In this document: in pieces, positions 56,311 through 64,000 of the stretch
Layout: each line of letters starts with the position of its first letter
Numbering within the stretch: the stretch's first letter is position 1
Assembly (NCBI GenBank): GCA_037969035.1
Contig: JBBKWU010000023.1
Span: 39,275 to 103,274, forward strand
Source of the DNA: JBBKWU01 sp037969035
GTDB lineage: Bacteria; Pseudomonadota; Alphaproteobacteria; Micavibrionales; Micavibrionaceae
Reading direction: 5' to 3'
DNA: 64,000 bases
Notes under the pieces: generated by a model
Database searches by the model: none
What the model saw: only the letters and a program-made list of their open reading frames with translations
What the model was told of the DNA's origin: nothing
Made by a program: the position numbers and the translations under genes

Positions 56311-57141
56311 ATGAAAAAGCTTATAAAAACATGCATGCCGCAAGGCCTTCTGAACTCCGCGCGCGACATCAGCAGCCGTAAAAAACTGGCAAGCATTATG
56401 CCCTTACCTTTTACAGCCAAGGAACTTCCGACATTCACAAAAACCGATCTAATCCAACGTCTGAGCAGCAAAGACAGCGCAGAGTTTTGGAGCGAAGATA
56501 GCCGCGAACTCAGCGCCTTACTCGGCGGTGATGATCGTTGGGGCGGTGTGAACCCAGGCGACAGACGCGCCATCTACACGCTCATCATGGCGACAAAGCC
56601 AAAAACGGTTTTAGAAATTGGCACACATATCGGTGCCTCAACCCTACATCTCGCCAAAGCCTTAGAACGTAGCGGAAGCGGCGGCCATATAACAACCGTT
56701 GATATTCTTAACGTCAATGCCGAAAACGGCCCATGGCGCGATATCGGCATGACGCATTGTCCTCTGGATTACTTAAAAAAGCTGCGTTTGAGCGATAGCG
56801 TCACATTCATCGCGCAAAAATCAGCCGCCTTCCTCAAAGATTGCACCGAAAAATTCGACTTTATATTTCTGGATGGCGACCACGGCGCAGATACCGTTTA
56901 CATCGAGGTCAGCGCAGCACTCGCAAAACTCAACAAAGGCGGCCTTATCTTGCTGCATGATTATTACCCGAACGGCGAAGCCTTATTCCCCGATGGCAGC
57001 ATCATTTACGGCCCTTACCGCGCCATGGAACGCATCGCAAAAGAAAACAGCGACATCACAACCATCAACCTAAGCCCGCTCCCGTGGGAAAGCAAACAAG
57101 GCAGCGTTAACACCAGCCTGACCATCATCAGCAGAAAATAA
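56311..57141 (+). CDS. Class I SAM-dependent methyltransferase
   Basis: 276 residues from ATG 56311 (a TTG at 56275 is in frame). VLEIGTHIGASTLHLAKAL is the SAM motif I, TTVDI motif II, and FDFIFLDGDHGADTVYIEVSAALAKLNKGGLILLHD motif III, the pattern of Methyltransf_24/O-methyltransferases. Substrate not predictable; no operon partner. Confidence 0.85.
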   Translation: MKKLIKTCMPQGLLNSARDISSRKKLASIMPLPFTAKELPTFTKTDLIQRLSSKDSAEFWSEDSRELSALLGGDDRWGGVNPGDRRAIYTLIMATKPKTVLEIGTHIGASTLHLAKALERSGSGGHITTVDILNVNAENGPWRDIGMTHCPLDYLKKLRLSDSVTFIAQKSAAFLKDCTEKFDFIFLDGDHGADTVYIEVSAALAKLNKGGLILLHDYYPNGEALFPDGSIIYGPYRAMERIAKENSDITTINLSPLPWESKQGSVNTSLTIISRK

Positions 57142-57156
57142 GCCTAAGAAATAATA

Positions 57157-58014
57157 CTAAGACGAACCACCATCGCCATAATGCGGTACGATCTTGATTT
57201 CGACGCGGCGGCTGTTGCGGTCTTCTTCTTCGCTGCCGTCTGATTTGCTCTCACCGATGGCCGATATCTCGATGTTATCAATATCAACACCTTGCTGCCC
57301 GAGCATGTTTTTCACAGCTATCGCACGGCGACGCGCTAACACTTCGTTCGAGGCACGATCGCCCTTGCTATCCGTGTAACCGTTCAAAAGAACCGTCCAT
57401 CCGGGGTGATGCTTATATTCAAGCACCGCTTCTTTAAGCGCCCTCATAGAGTCATCATCAAGCGATGTGCTCGCACTATCAAAGAAAACAACATAACCAC
57501 CTGTTTCCAATTGCGGTGGTGCTTTCAAAAACTTCATCGCCGTATAAAAATGCTGCTGGCAGACAAAGTTATTTGTGTATTCGGGGTAATCCGCTTGAAG
57601 CGAGAGCCAGCAATCATATTTACTTTGCGCCAGTGCTAAAAATGGCTCGTTCTCTTGCGTTTTCATCACACTCAGCGCATCAACAAGTGTTGCACGCGCC
57701 TCCCGTAATGCGGCAAGTGATTCTGATGGAATAAGCGCGGGGTTAATTTCATCAGGGCCAACCGAAAAGCCCGTCGAGGCTTTAATTGCCTTATTGCGGA
57801 AGTGAGTCGCGTCTTCCGCATCGCCCAGAACAGTTTCCTCAAAATCAGCCAGCGCACGGTATTCCGCGATAAGATGCTGCTGATAACTTTCATCACCACG
57901 GCTGCCAAATCCAACCGTGCTATCCGTCAGCCCAAGCGTAGGCATCTCGAACTTACAGCCCCCAAGCAAAAGCGGAATCAAAAAGACAGCAATGGCAAAA
58001 CGAATACGACTCAT
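57157..58014 (-). CDS. OmpA-family lipoprotein
   Basis: 285 residues from ATG 58014. Lipobox LLGGC (Cys 20) indicates an outer-membrane lipoprotein. The C-terminal OmpA domain (FFDSASTSLDDDSMRALKEAV...NGYTDSKGDRASNEVLARRRAIAVKNML...IGESKSDGSEEEDRNSRRVEI) binds peptidoglycan. Similar to alphaproteobacterial OmpA lipoproteins. Convergent with the methyltransferase gene. Confidence 0.87.
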   Translation of the reverse strand: MSRIRFAIAVFLIPLLLGGCKFEMPTLGLTDSTVGFGSRGDESYQQHLIAEYRALADFEETVLGDAEDATHFRNKAIKASTGFSVGPDEINPALIPSESLAALREARATLVDALSVMKTQENEPFLALAQSKYDCWLSLQADYPEYTNNFVCQQHFYTAMKFLKAPPQLETGGYVVFFDSASTSLDDDSMRALKEAVLEYKHHPGWTVLLNGYTDSKGDRASNEVLARRRAIAVKNMLGQQGVDIDNIEISAIGESKSDGSEEEDRNSRRVEIKIVPHYGDGGSS

Positions 58015-58067
58015 AGTTAGAAAGAGTAAATATGATTTTGACGAAGCGCAAACGCCTTCATCAAAAA

Positions 58068-58107
58068 ATAGCGTCTCGTCCATAGCTTTTATAGATAGCG
58101 TCTCGTC
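58068..58107. repeat. Direct repeat ATAGCGTCTCGTC
   Basis: The 13-mer occurs at 58068-58080 and 58095-58107. The second copy is the outer part of the large inverted repeat. Confidence 0.75.
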
Positions 58108-58210
58108 GTTTCATTTATTTTGTGACAAGGCATGATGCTCATCGCCCCACCATACGAAAAAAGCAACGAATAACGATGTCACAAGATAAATGAGACGACG
58201 AGACGACTAT
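58095..58210. repeat. Large inverted repeat upstream of flhA
   Basis: Arms 58095-58126 and 58178-58210 are complementary over about 32 bases with one bulge and two mismatches that become G-U pairs in RNA; the loop is 51 bases. Lies 111 bases before the flhA ATG in the gap after the OmpA gene (58015-58320), which holds nothing else I can name. Confidence 0.8.
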
Positions 58211-58320
58211 AAGTGTAATTGGTTTGCATGTTGCGTCCGCAGCAAGTAAAATGAAAAAAGTAACTATTTTCCACTTCACGGTGGGCTCACGCCTGCCCGA
58301 TCACCCAGAATTAATTATTA

Positions 58321-60438
58321 ATGGCCGAAAAACCATCAAATCTGCCGTCGACGAACTTTTCAAACCGTGCCACAGGCGCGGCGCGCTCGATATTTCGTGG
58401 CGACGTTGCCTTTGCGGTTGGTATCGTTGGGATTTTGATGTTCATGCTCGTGCCGATGCCGACATGGGTTATGGATTTTGGTTTATCTGTTTCTATTACC
58501 TTCTCGATCATGATTTTGATGACGGTGCTGTTTATCCTGCGCCCGCTTGAGTTTTCTAGCTTTCCGACGGTTTTACTGGTGGCTACATCTCTGCGGCTAG
58601 GGTTGAACGTTGCCTCCACGCGCCTTATTCTCTCGCACGGGCACGAAGGCCCTGATTCAGCAGGACGCATTATTGAAGCGTTTGGTAGCTTTATCATTCA
58701 AGACAGTTACGTTGTTGGCGGTATCGTATTTGCCATCCTTGTGATTGTTAACTTTGTCGTGATTACCAAAGGTTCGGGCAGGATTGCCGAAGTTGCCGCA
58801 AGATTTGCCTTAGACGCGATGCCGGGTAAACAAATGGCGATTGACGCTGACCTCTCTGCAGGCATGATCACAGAAGACGAAGCCAAAGAACGCCGCAAGA
58901 ATTTAGAGCAAGAAAGCAGCTTTTTCGGTGCGATGGATGGTGCGGCAAAGTTCGTGCGCGGTGATGCCATTGCCGGTCTTTTGATCGTGTTTATCAACGT
59001 GATTGGCGGCATTATCATCGGCACGACCTCCAAAGGGATGAGCCTAGCAGATGCGGCGTCTGCCTATACAATCCTCACCATCGGCGATGGGTTGGTGAGC
59101 CAAATCCCAGCGCTTGTTGTGTCCGTTGGTGCGGGTCTTTTGGTATCCAAAGCAGGGACAGAAGGCGCATCCACCGCCAACCAAGCGCTTTTCTCGCAGC
59201 TTAGTAAATACCCAACAGCATTGGCGATGTCCGCCGTGCTGATGCTTATCCTCGCCGCCATTCCTGCAATGCCTGCGATACCATTTATTATCCTTGCCGC
59301 ACTTTGTGGCACAGTCGCATTCCTAAGCAACAAAACACAAACCAAAGTGCGCGAAGTCGCCGCCGCCCAAAAACGCCTCTCTGGCCCCCAAGCAGGCCCC
59401 GCCGAAGAACCAATCTCCAAGGCACTCGCGATGGACACCCTCCGCTTGGAGCTCGGTTACAGCCTTCTGCCACTGGTACAGGGTGAGGGCAATACAAAGC
59501 TAACCGAGCAAATCAAAGGTCTGCGCCGTCAGCTTGCCGAAGACATGGGCTATGTTTTACCGTCTGTGCGTATTCAAGATAACTTACAACTCCCTGCCAA
59601 TACATACATTGTGCGCATCAAGGAAATCGAAGCGGGTCGCGGTGAAGTGCGCCCAGGGAAATTCCTGTGCATGGATCCTGCGGGTCAAAAAATCGAGCTT
59701 CCGGGTGAAAGCACGACCGAGCCAACCTTTGGCCTTCCTGCCATGTGGATTGACGAACAATACCGCGAAGAAGCGCATTTCAAAGGCTACACCGTTGTTG
59801 ATGCCTCAACTGTTGTCACAACGCATGTCACCGAAATCGTGCGCGATAACATGTCTGACCTTTTATCTTACACAGAGACACAAAAATTACTGGACGAAAT
59901 GCCGTCCGATTATCAAAAGCTTGTCGCCGATGTTATACCAGGGAAAATCACAGTTGATGGCCTACAGCGCATCTTACAAAACCTTGTCGCAGAGCGCATT
60001 TCCGTCCGTGACATGCCTGCCATTTTGGAAGGCATCGCCGAGGCCACAGGCTACACCAAGAAACCAATAATGATTACCGAACATGTCCGCACGCGGCTGT
60101 CACGGCAATTATGCAACCAGAGCGTCAACCAAAACGGTGTTCTCACTCTCGCTACACTTTCCGCAGATTGGGAACAAGCCTTTGCCGAAGCCCTAATCGG
60201 CGATGGTGAGGAAAAACAACTCGCCATGGCACCAAGCCACTTGCAGAACTTCATCACCGATGTCCGTCAAGCCTACGATAAATTCATGATGCAGGGCGAA
60301 ACACCTGTGCTTCTGACCTCGCCACTGATCCGCCCTTACGTGCGCTCCGTGATCGAGCGTTTCCGCCCACAAACAGTTGTGATGAGCCAAAACGAAATCC
60401 ACACCAAAGCGAAAATCAAAACCTTAGGGCAGATTTAA
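58321..60438 (+). CDS. flhA: Flagellar export protein FlhA
   Basis: 705 residues. Eight membrane segments in the first ~330 residues, including the highly conserved FHIPEP-equivalent stretch (RLGLNVASTRLIL...FGSFIIQDSYVVGGIVFAILVIVNFVVITKGSGRIAEVAARFALDAMPGKQMAIDADL). The cytoplasmic domain docks chaperone-substrate complexes. ATG 58321 lacks a clear SD. Heads the flhA...flhF-flhG region. Confidence 0.96.
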   Translation: MAEKPSNLPSTNFSNRATGAARSIFRGDVAFAVGIVGILMFMLVPMPTWVMDFGLSVSITFSIMILMTVLFILRPLEFSSFPTVLLVATSLRLGLNVASTRLILSHGHEGPDSAGRIIEAFGSFIIQDSYVVGGIVFAILVIVNFVVITKGSGRIAEVAARFALDAMPGKQMAIDADLSAGMITEDEAKERRKNLEQESSFFGAMDGAAKFVRGDAIAGLLIVFINVIGGIIIGTTSKGMSLADAASAYTILTIGDGLVSQIPALVVSVGAGLLVSKAGTEGASTANQALFSQLSKYPTALAMSAVLMLILAAIPAMPAIPFIILAALCGTVAFLSNKTQTKVREVAAAQKRLSGPQAGPAEEPISKALAMDTLRLELGYSLLPLVQGEGNTKLTEQIKGLRRQLAEDMGYVLPSVRIQDNLQLPANTYIVRIKEIEAGRGEVRPGKFLCMDPAGQKIELPGESTTEPTFGLPAMWIDEQYREEAHFKGYTVVDASTVVTTHVTEIVRDNMSDLLSYTETQKLLDEMPSDYQKLVADVIPGKITVDGLQRILQNLVAERISVRDMPAILEGIAEATGYTKKPIMITEHVRTRLSRQLCNQSVNQNGVLTLATLSADWEQAFAEALIGDGEEKQLAMAPSHLQNFITDVRQAYDKFMMQGETPVLLTSPLIRPYVRSVIERFRPQTVVMSQNEIHTKAKIKTLGQI

Positions 60439-60456
60439 ACGGGTAAGACATTACAC

Positions 60457-61401
60457 ATGAAAGCCGAATCAGAGAAATTTAACGCTGCTATCGAAATACT
60501 GATCGAAGAGATCGGTAAGAAGCATCGCTTTTTTATGCGGATGTTTACGGTTGGCATTGTTTTGATCGTTTGTGCGGCGGCCTATATCGTGATTACCAAC
60601 AGCACGGGCGCGATGACGGGGCTGACTGTTTTTGTGGTGCTATTTAGCTTCGTGCCGAGCATTATCCTCTACCACATCATGAACTTCTTTTATAAGCGCA
60701 GTGCAAAAAACATCTTGACCCACAACCTCGCCGAAGCCGCAGGCATGACTTACGAGCCCGAAGGCGTAATGACACTAAACGATGTGCTGTCCCATAAAAT
60801 TCTGCCGCCTGCGGATATACAAAGCAGCGAAGATGGCTTCACAGGCATCTATCACGATGTACGCATTGATCTGCAAGAAGTCCGCCTGAGCGATGTGAAA
60901 CAGTACCGCCGCCAAGCGTATGCCCACGAACGCCGCGCGCAATATGAAACGGTGGAGCATGATGTGTTCTGGGGGCTTGTTATCCGCCTAAAGCTCCGTC
61001 GTCCGATGGAAGGCCACACCATCGTTATGCCGCGCAGCAAATTACAAACCGCCCTGCGCACATCTTTTTCAGAATTCCAAAAAATAAATATCGTCAGTAC
61101 CAAATGGAAAAAGCAATATGACGTAATGTCCACCGATCAGGTCGAGGCGCGTGTTGTGCTAGACCCTGCCTTTATCGAACGCTTTATGGAGGCTGGCAAA
61201 ATCTTCCGCGCCAAATGGATGGAAGTCAGCTTCAAAGGCGATGAAATCCTCTTCTCCATTCATCGCGGACGTGATTTATTTGAGGCTCTACCATTGTGGA
61301 AAGCCGTCACACATGAGAACCTCCACAAAATAACCCGTGAATTAGAAATCATTTTCGATATCATCGACGCCCTAAAACTCAACAAACAGATCAATATCTA
61401 A
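60457..61401 (+). CDS. DUF3137 membrane protein
   Basis: 314 residues. Two N-terminal membrane helices (about 28-46, 52-72) and a DUF3137 domain containing VFWGLVIRLKLRRPMEGHTIVMPRSK. Located 18 bases after flhA, so possibly co-transcribed. Family function unknown; it is related to galanin-like membrane proteins in name only. Confidence 0.8.
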   Translation: MKAESEKFNAAIEILIEEIGKKHRFFMRMFTVGIVLIVCAAAYIVITNSTGAMTGLTVFVVLFSFVPSIILYHIMNFFYKRSAKNILTHNLAEAAGMTYEPEGVMTLNDVLSHKILPPADIQSSEDGFTGIYHDVRIDLQEVRLSDVKQYRRQAYAHERRAQYETVEHDVFWGLVIRLKLRRPMEGHTIVMPRSKLQTALRTSFSEFQKINIVSTKWKKQYDVMSTDQVEARVVLDPAFIERFMEAGKIFRAKWMEVSFKGDEILFSIHRGRDLFEALPLWKAVTHENLHKITRELEIIFDIIDALKLNKQINI

Positions 61402-61406
61402 CATTC

Positions 61407-61435
61407 TTGACATAACTTTTATTTTGGGCTATTTA
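61407..61435 (+). promoter_or_regulatory. Putative sigma-70 promoter of the 61468 lipoprotein gene
   Basis: TTGACA, 17 bases, TATTTA. The -35 with its next four bases (TTGACATAAC) is identical to that of the 36471 promoter. Confidence 0.45.
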
Positions 61436-61467
61436 TAACGACATTGGATACAGAGGAATATAGCACA

Positions 61468-62031
61468 ATGACGTTTTTAAAAAGAAGATTCCTGCTTGCC
61501 CTGCCTCTAGTTTTGAGTGCCTGCGAAAGTGACGAGGATATAGCGAGGAAAGAAGGCCTTGCCGACGAGCTGATTAAAAGCTCAACGGTGTCATGCGATC
61601 TTCAATCGGAACCACCTCAAACAGAACATTATACCGCGCGCTTAAAGTCCGTTCTTATGGATACCATGTCAAAGACCCTCGACTTCATCATCGAAAACGA
61701 CATCACAGTATGCTTGGATCAGCGACTGGGCAGTCAAAGCCTTGGCTTTTTTGATTATAAAGCAGATGCTTTATTTTATCCTGAAACCAAGACCCTCACC
61801 CTAAGCGATAATGGTGATTATGCCGATTTCCATAGCGATAACCTTCTCAGTGAATTTAAACGTCAATACGGTGACGGTGAATTAGCATCTATAAATCAGT
61901 TGCAAATGGGATATACCTACAGTCGCAGTCGTGGCAAAGGTCGTAAAACTGTCCATAATTGGGAAGATAACGCAGAGAGTAAGGGTGCCATAGAAAACAA
62001 CCCTTATCTTTTGACGCCGCCGCTCAAATAA
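61468..62031 (+). CDS. Hypothetical lipoprotein
   Basis: 187 residues from ATG 61468 (GAGGA upstream). Lipobox LSAC (Cys 19). The mature part is acidic with two further Cys (SCDLQ, VCLDQ). Family not recognised. Between the DUF3137 gene and flhF, with its own promoter-like sequence. Confidence 0.72.
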   Translation: MTFLKRRFLLALPLVLSACESDEDIARKEGLADELIKSSTVSCDLQSEPPQTEHYTARLKSVLMDTMSKTLDFIIENDITVCLDQRLGSQSLGFFDYKADALFYPETKTLTLSDNGDYADFHSDNLLSEFKRQYGDGELASINQLQMGYTYSRSRGKGRKTVHNWEDNAESKGAIENNPYLLTPPLK

Positions 62032-62157
62032 ATTCCATCCACAGCTTATTCAGCATTTTATTCAATTTAGGGGATTCACATACGGGATATTTACCTTTAT
62101 CCTCTAGAATAGAGATTCTGGATAATCTATAATTGATTCGAAGGTCTACATTCTGCC

Positions 62158-63237
62158 ATGCGGCTAAAATCTTTTTATGCAAACAACATGACCGACGCTA
62201 TGAAAATGGTGCGGGATACCTTAGGAGAAGACGCGGTGATCGTTGCGACACGCGAAGAAAAGCAAGGTAAAGCTGTCCGTGTAACGGCAGCGATTGACCC
62301 TGCCGATAATTATACGGATTACGCTGACGAGCCATTTTCGCTCGGCGCGGGGCCTAATTTTGAACTGGAAACCGTTGCTGAACCTGCTGATTCCGAAGGC
62401 TGGCTGCAACATGACGAAGATGACGAAAGTGCTGTCATCGAACACATCACCGATGTGCTGCTGCGTCATTCTGTTCCTGAAGACATCATTGATAACATTG
62501 TATCCTGCGCCACTGTTTTAGGCATGGAACGTGCGGAAATGTCGATGATGGCAGCGATCGAGCATTTATTCTCCTTCAAACCTCTACCGCAAAAAGTCAC
62601 AAGCACCGCCTACATGATGATCGGCGCACCGGGTGCTGGTAAAACATTAGCCGTGGCAAAACTTGCCGCCCGTAGCGTGATGAACGGCCTTCGTACGGCT
62701 GTGATCTCCACCGACACGGTTCGTGCTGGCGGGATTGAGCAACTCTCTGCCTTTACAAAATTACTCAAAATCAATTTGCAGCGCGCTGCCTCTTACGAGG
62801 AACTTACTGATTGCTTGCAACGCGCACAGAGTGCTGACCAGATATTTATCGATACAGGCGGCATGAACCCATACGACCAAGCCGAAATGCGTACTCTTGC
62901 CAAAATGATTGGCGTTGGCGATATCGAGCCTGTGCTTGTGATGCAAGCCGGCATTGATGCCGATGAATCGGCCGAACTTGCCCGCAGCTTTGGCGCGCTT
63001 GGCGTTCGTTATTTGCTGCCGACACGCCTTGATTTTGCACGCCGCCTCGGTGGTGTTTTAAGTGCCGCCCATAGCGGTGGCCTGATTTTTGCAGATGCTT
63101 CACATACGCCGCAAGTGGCAAATGGTTTAATCCAGCTTTCCCCGAAACGTTTGACGGGGCTCCTTATGCCAGAGAGCATTAAAAAGCAGGAAGCAGAACG
63201 TACACGTACAAACAAAAGCCTTACAGGATCAAATTGA
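62158..63237 (+). CDS. flhF: SRP-type GTPase FlhF
   Basis: 359 residues. N-terminal MRLKSFYANNMTDAMKMVRDTLGEDAVIVATRE is FlhF-typical. The NG domain carries P-loop GAPGAGKT (156-163), DTVRAGG (186-192), DTGG (in place of the SRP DTAGR) and a diverged TRLDF in place of TKLD. FlhF controls polar placement of the flagellum. Stop overlaps the flhG start (TGATG). Confidence 0.92.
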   Translation: MRLKSFYANNMTDAMKMVRDTLGEDAVIVATREEKQGKAVRVTAAIDPADNYTDYADEPFSLGAGPNFELETVAEPADSEGWLQHDEDDESAVIEHITDVLLRHSVPEDIIDNIVSCATVLGMERAEMSMMAAIEHLFSFKPLPQKVTSTAYMMIGAPGAGKTLAVAKLAARSVMNGLRTAVISTDTVRAGGIEQLSAFTKLLKINLQRAASYEELTDCLQRAQSADQIFIDTGGMNPYDQAEMRTLAKMIGVGDIEPVLVMQAGIDADESAELARSFGALGVRYLLPTRLDFARRLGGVLSAAHSGGLIFADASHTPQVANGLIQLSPKRLTGLLMPESIKKQEAERTRTNKSLTGSN

Positions 63238-64000
63238 TGAGCGACACAATGACACCCAATAAAAACAGAGCCGCAAATTCGGGGAGCCTCGCAACGCCCT
63301 TCAAACGCGGTCATAACATTGTCGCCGTCGTCAGTGGTAAAGGCGGTGTCGGCAAGACATGGTTCTCCGTAACGCTGGCACACGCGCTCTCGAACATGGG
63401 TAAAAAAGTCCTACTGTTTGATGGTGATTTGGGTTTGGCGAACGTTGATGTTCAACTTGGCCTGATGCCGAAACGTGATTTGAACGATGTGATCCGTGGT
63501 CGTCTTGGTCTTGATAAGGTTATTCAACGCTTTGACGAAGGCGGCTTTGATATTATCGCAGGTCGTTCTGGTCAGGCCTCTTTGTCATCGCTTCCCGTGC
63601 AACGCTTGACCATGCTTCGTGATCAACTATTAGAAGTTGCAGAAAAATACGATGTTGTCGTGATTGACCTTGGTGCTGGTGTTGACCGCACCGTGCGGAT
63701 GATGTCTGCGACCGCAACCAAAACCTTGCTTGTGACAACGGATGAGCCAACGTCCCTTACAGACGCTTACGCCTTTATCAAACTCGGTAACGCTGCTGGC
63801 ATGTCCAAACATGTTGATATCGTCGTGAACCAGATCACAAGTGCCTCCGAAGGCGAGAAAACTTACCGCACATTGCTCAAGGCCTGCGAGAACTTCTTGC
63901 GCCTGAAACCACCGCTTGCTGGTATGGTGCGCCATGATCCGCGTGTGAAGGAAACAATTCGTAACCAAGCACCGCTTCTCATACGCTCCCCCAATACCGA
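63237..64000 (+). CDS. flhG: MinD-like flagellar number regulator FlhG (3' end missing)
   Basis: First 254 codons. Deviant Walker A GKGGVGKT at about residues 37-44, followed by WFSVTLAHAL, switch LLFDGDLGLANVDVQLG and VVVIDLGAGVD; the family match to FlhG/FleN is clear. FlhG limits flagellar number by acting on FlhF and on the flagellar activator. Read directly from sequence; the frame stays open to the window end. Confidence 0.93.
   Translation, partial: MSDTMTPNKNRAANSGSLATPFKRGHNIVAVVSGKGGVGKTWFSVTLAHALSNMGKKVLLFDGDLGLANVDVQLGLMPKRDLNDVIRGRLGLDKVIQRFDEGGFDIIAGRSGQASLSSLPVQRLTMLRDQLLEVAEKYDVVVIDLGAGVDRTVRMMSATATKTLLVTTDEPTSLTDAYAFIKLGNAAGMSKHVDIVVNQITSASEGEKTYRTLLKACENFLRLKPPLAGMVRHDPRVKETIRNQAPLLIRSPNT

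Noticed and set aside
62128..62133. TATAAT before flhF as a promoter
   Set aside because: No -35 resemblance at 16-18 bases; could be chance in AT-rich sequence.
1..64000. CRISPR arrays, insertion sequences, prophage or attachment sites
   Set aside because: No regularly spaced repeats, transposase or integrase genes, or tRNA-flanked repeats were seen on reading through.

Overview
The window looks like a contiguous piece of an alphaproteobacterial chromosome dominated by one very large flagellar locus. The lineage call rests on gene families that I know almost only from alphaproteobacteria: the hybrid kinase CckA, the flagellar regulators FlbD, FliX, FlbT and FlaF, MotE- and PflI/DUF6468-like flagellar proteins, a single-cysteine DksA, and an SOS box of the alphaproteobacterial GAAC-N7-GAAC form upstream of recA. 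The moderate GC content and mix of families would fit a Micavibrio- or Rhodospirillales-like organism, but I cannot fix the species from sequence alone. No rRNA, tRNA, tmRNA, CRISPR array, insertion sequence or prophage was seen.

Layout. 1-6448: moxR-type AAA ATPase (cut by the window start), DUF58 protein, and two large membrane proteins (BatA/DUF4159 type and glutamine-amidotransferase-like type), one tight operon. 6455-12121: housekeeping and regulation, namely a LuxR-type response regulator, a soluble lytic transglycosylase divergent from dapA-smpB, and recA with its SOS box and a 17-codon leader ORF. 12499-16596: cckA and an unrecognised 511-residue protein with a possible Cys-His-Asp (transglutaminase-like) arrangement. 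16662-22885: export apparatus and basal body (flhB, fliR, fliQ, fliE, flgC, flgB on the minus strand; an FlhB-C-like protein, a small coiled-coil protein, fliO and fliP on the plus strand). 22906-30832: minus-strand motor operon (fliL, fliM, DUF6468, motE-like, then a MotB-like pair and a large TPR protein). 31189-34604: flgF-flgG-flgA-flgH behind a strong sigma-54 promoter. 34703-37468: an unknown gene, dksA, fliX, and a divergent unknown gene with a promoter placed for leaderless translation. 37651-39792: flgI-flgJ-flgN-like behind a second sigma-54 promoter. 39886-43762: fliK, flagellin, flbT, flaF. 43776-48015: non-flagellar insert (unknown gene, NDUFA9-like protein, surA-like PPIase, rsmA) and a FlaG-like gene. 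48426-55316: fliF-fliG-fliH-fliN-motA-DNA methylase-like-flbD. 55322-58014: small paralogous unknowns, a methyltransferase and an OmpA lipoprotein. 58321-64000: flhA, DUF3137, a lipoprotein, flhF and flhG (cut by the window end).

How it fits together. FlbD (a sigma-54 activator) and its partner FliX are both encoded here, and two operons (flgFGAH and flgIJN) carry good -24/-12 sigma-54 promoters, each with a shared CGGCAAAAAT[C/T]G element 69-78 bases upstream. That supports a Caulobacter-like hierarchy in which CckA feeds the early genes and FliX/FlbD with sigma-54 turns on rod, ring and flagellin genes. The export ATPase FliI, FliJ, the hook genes and the hook-filament junction genes are not in this window.

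Most unusual items: a 32-base-arm inverted repeat upstream of flhA, a compact FxGxG/SPPY methylase between motA and flbD, a MotB paralogue lacking the proton-carrying Asp, a free FlhB C-terminal domain without NPTH, very short ORFs with strong ribosome-binding sites ahead of recA and fliF, and the putative transglutaminase-fold protein next to cckA.
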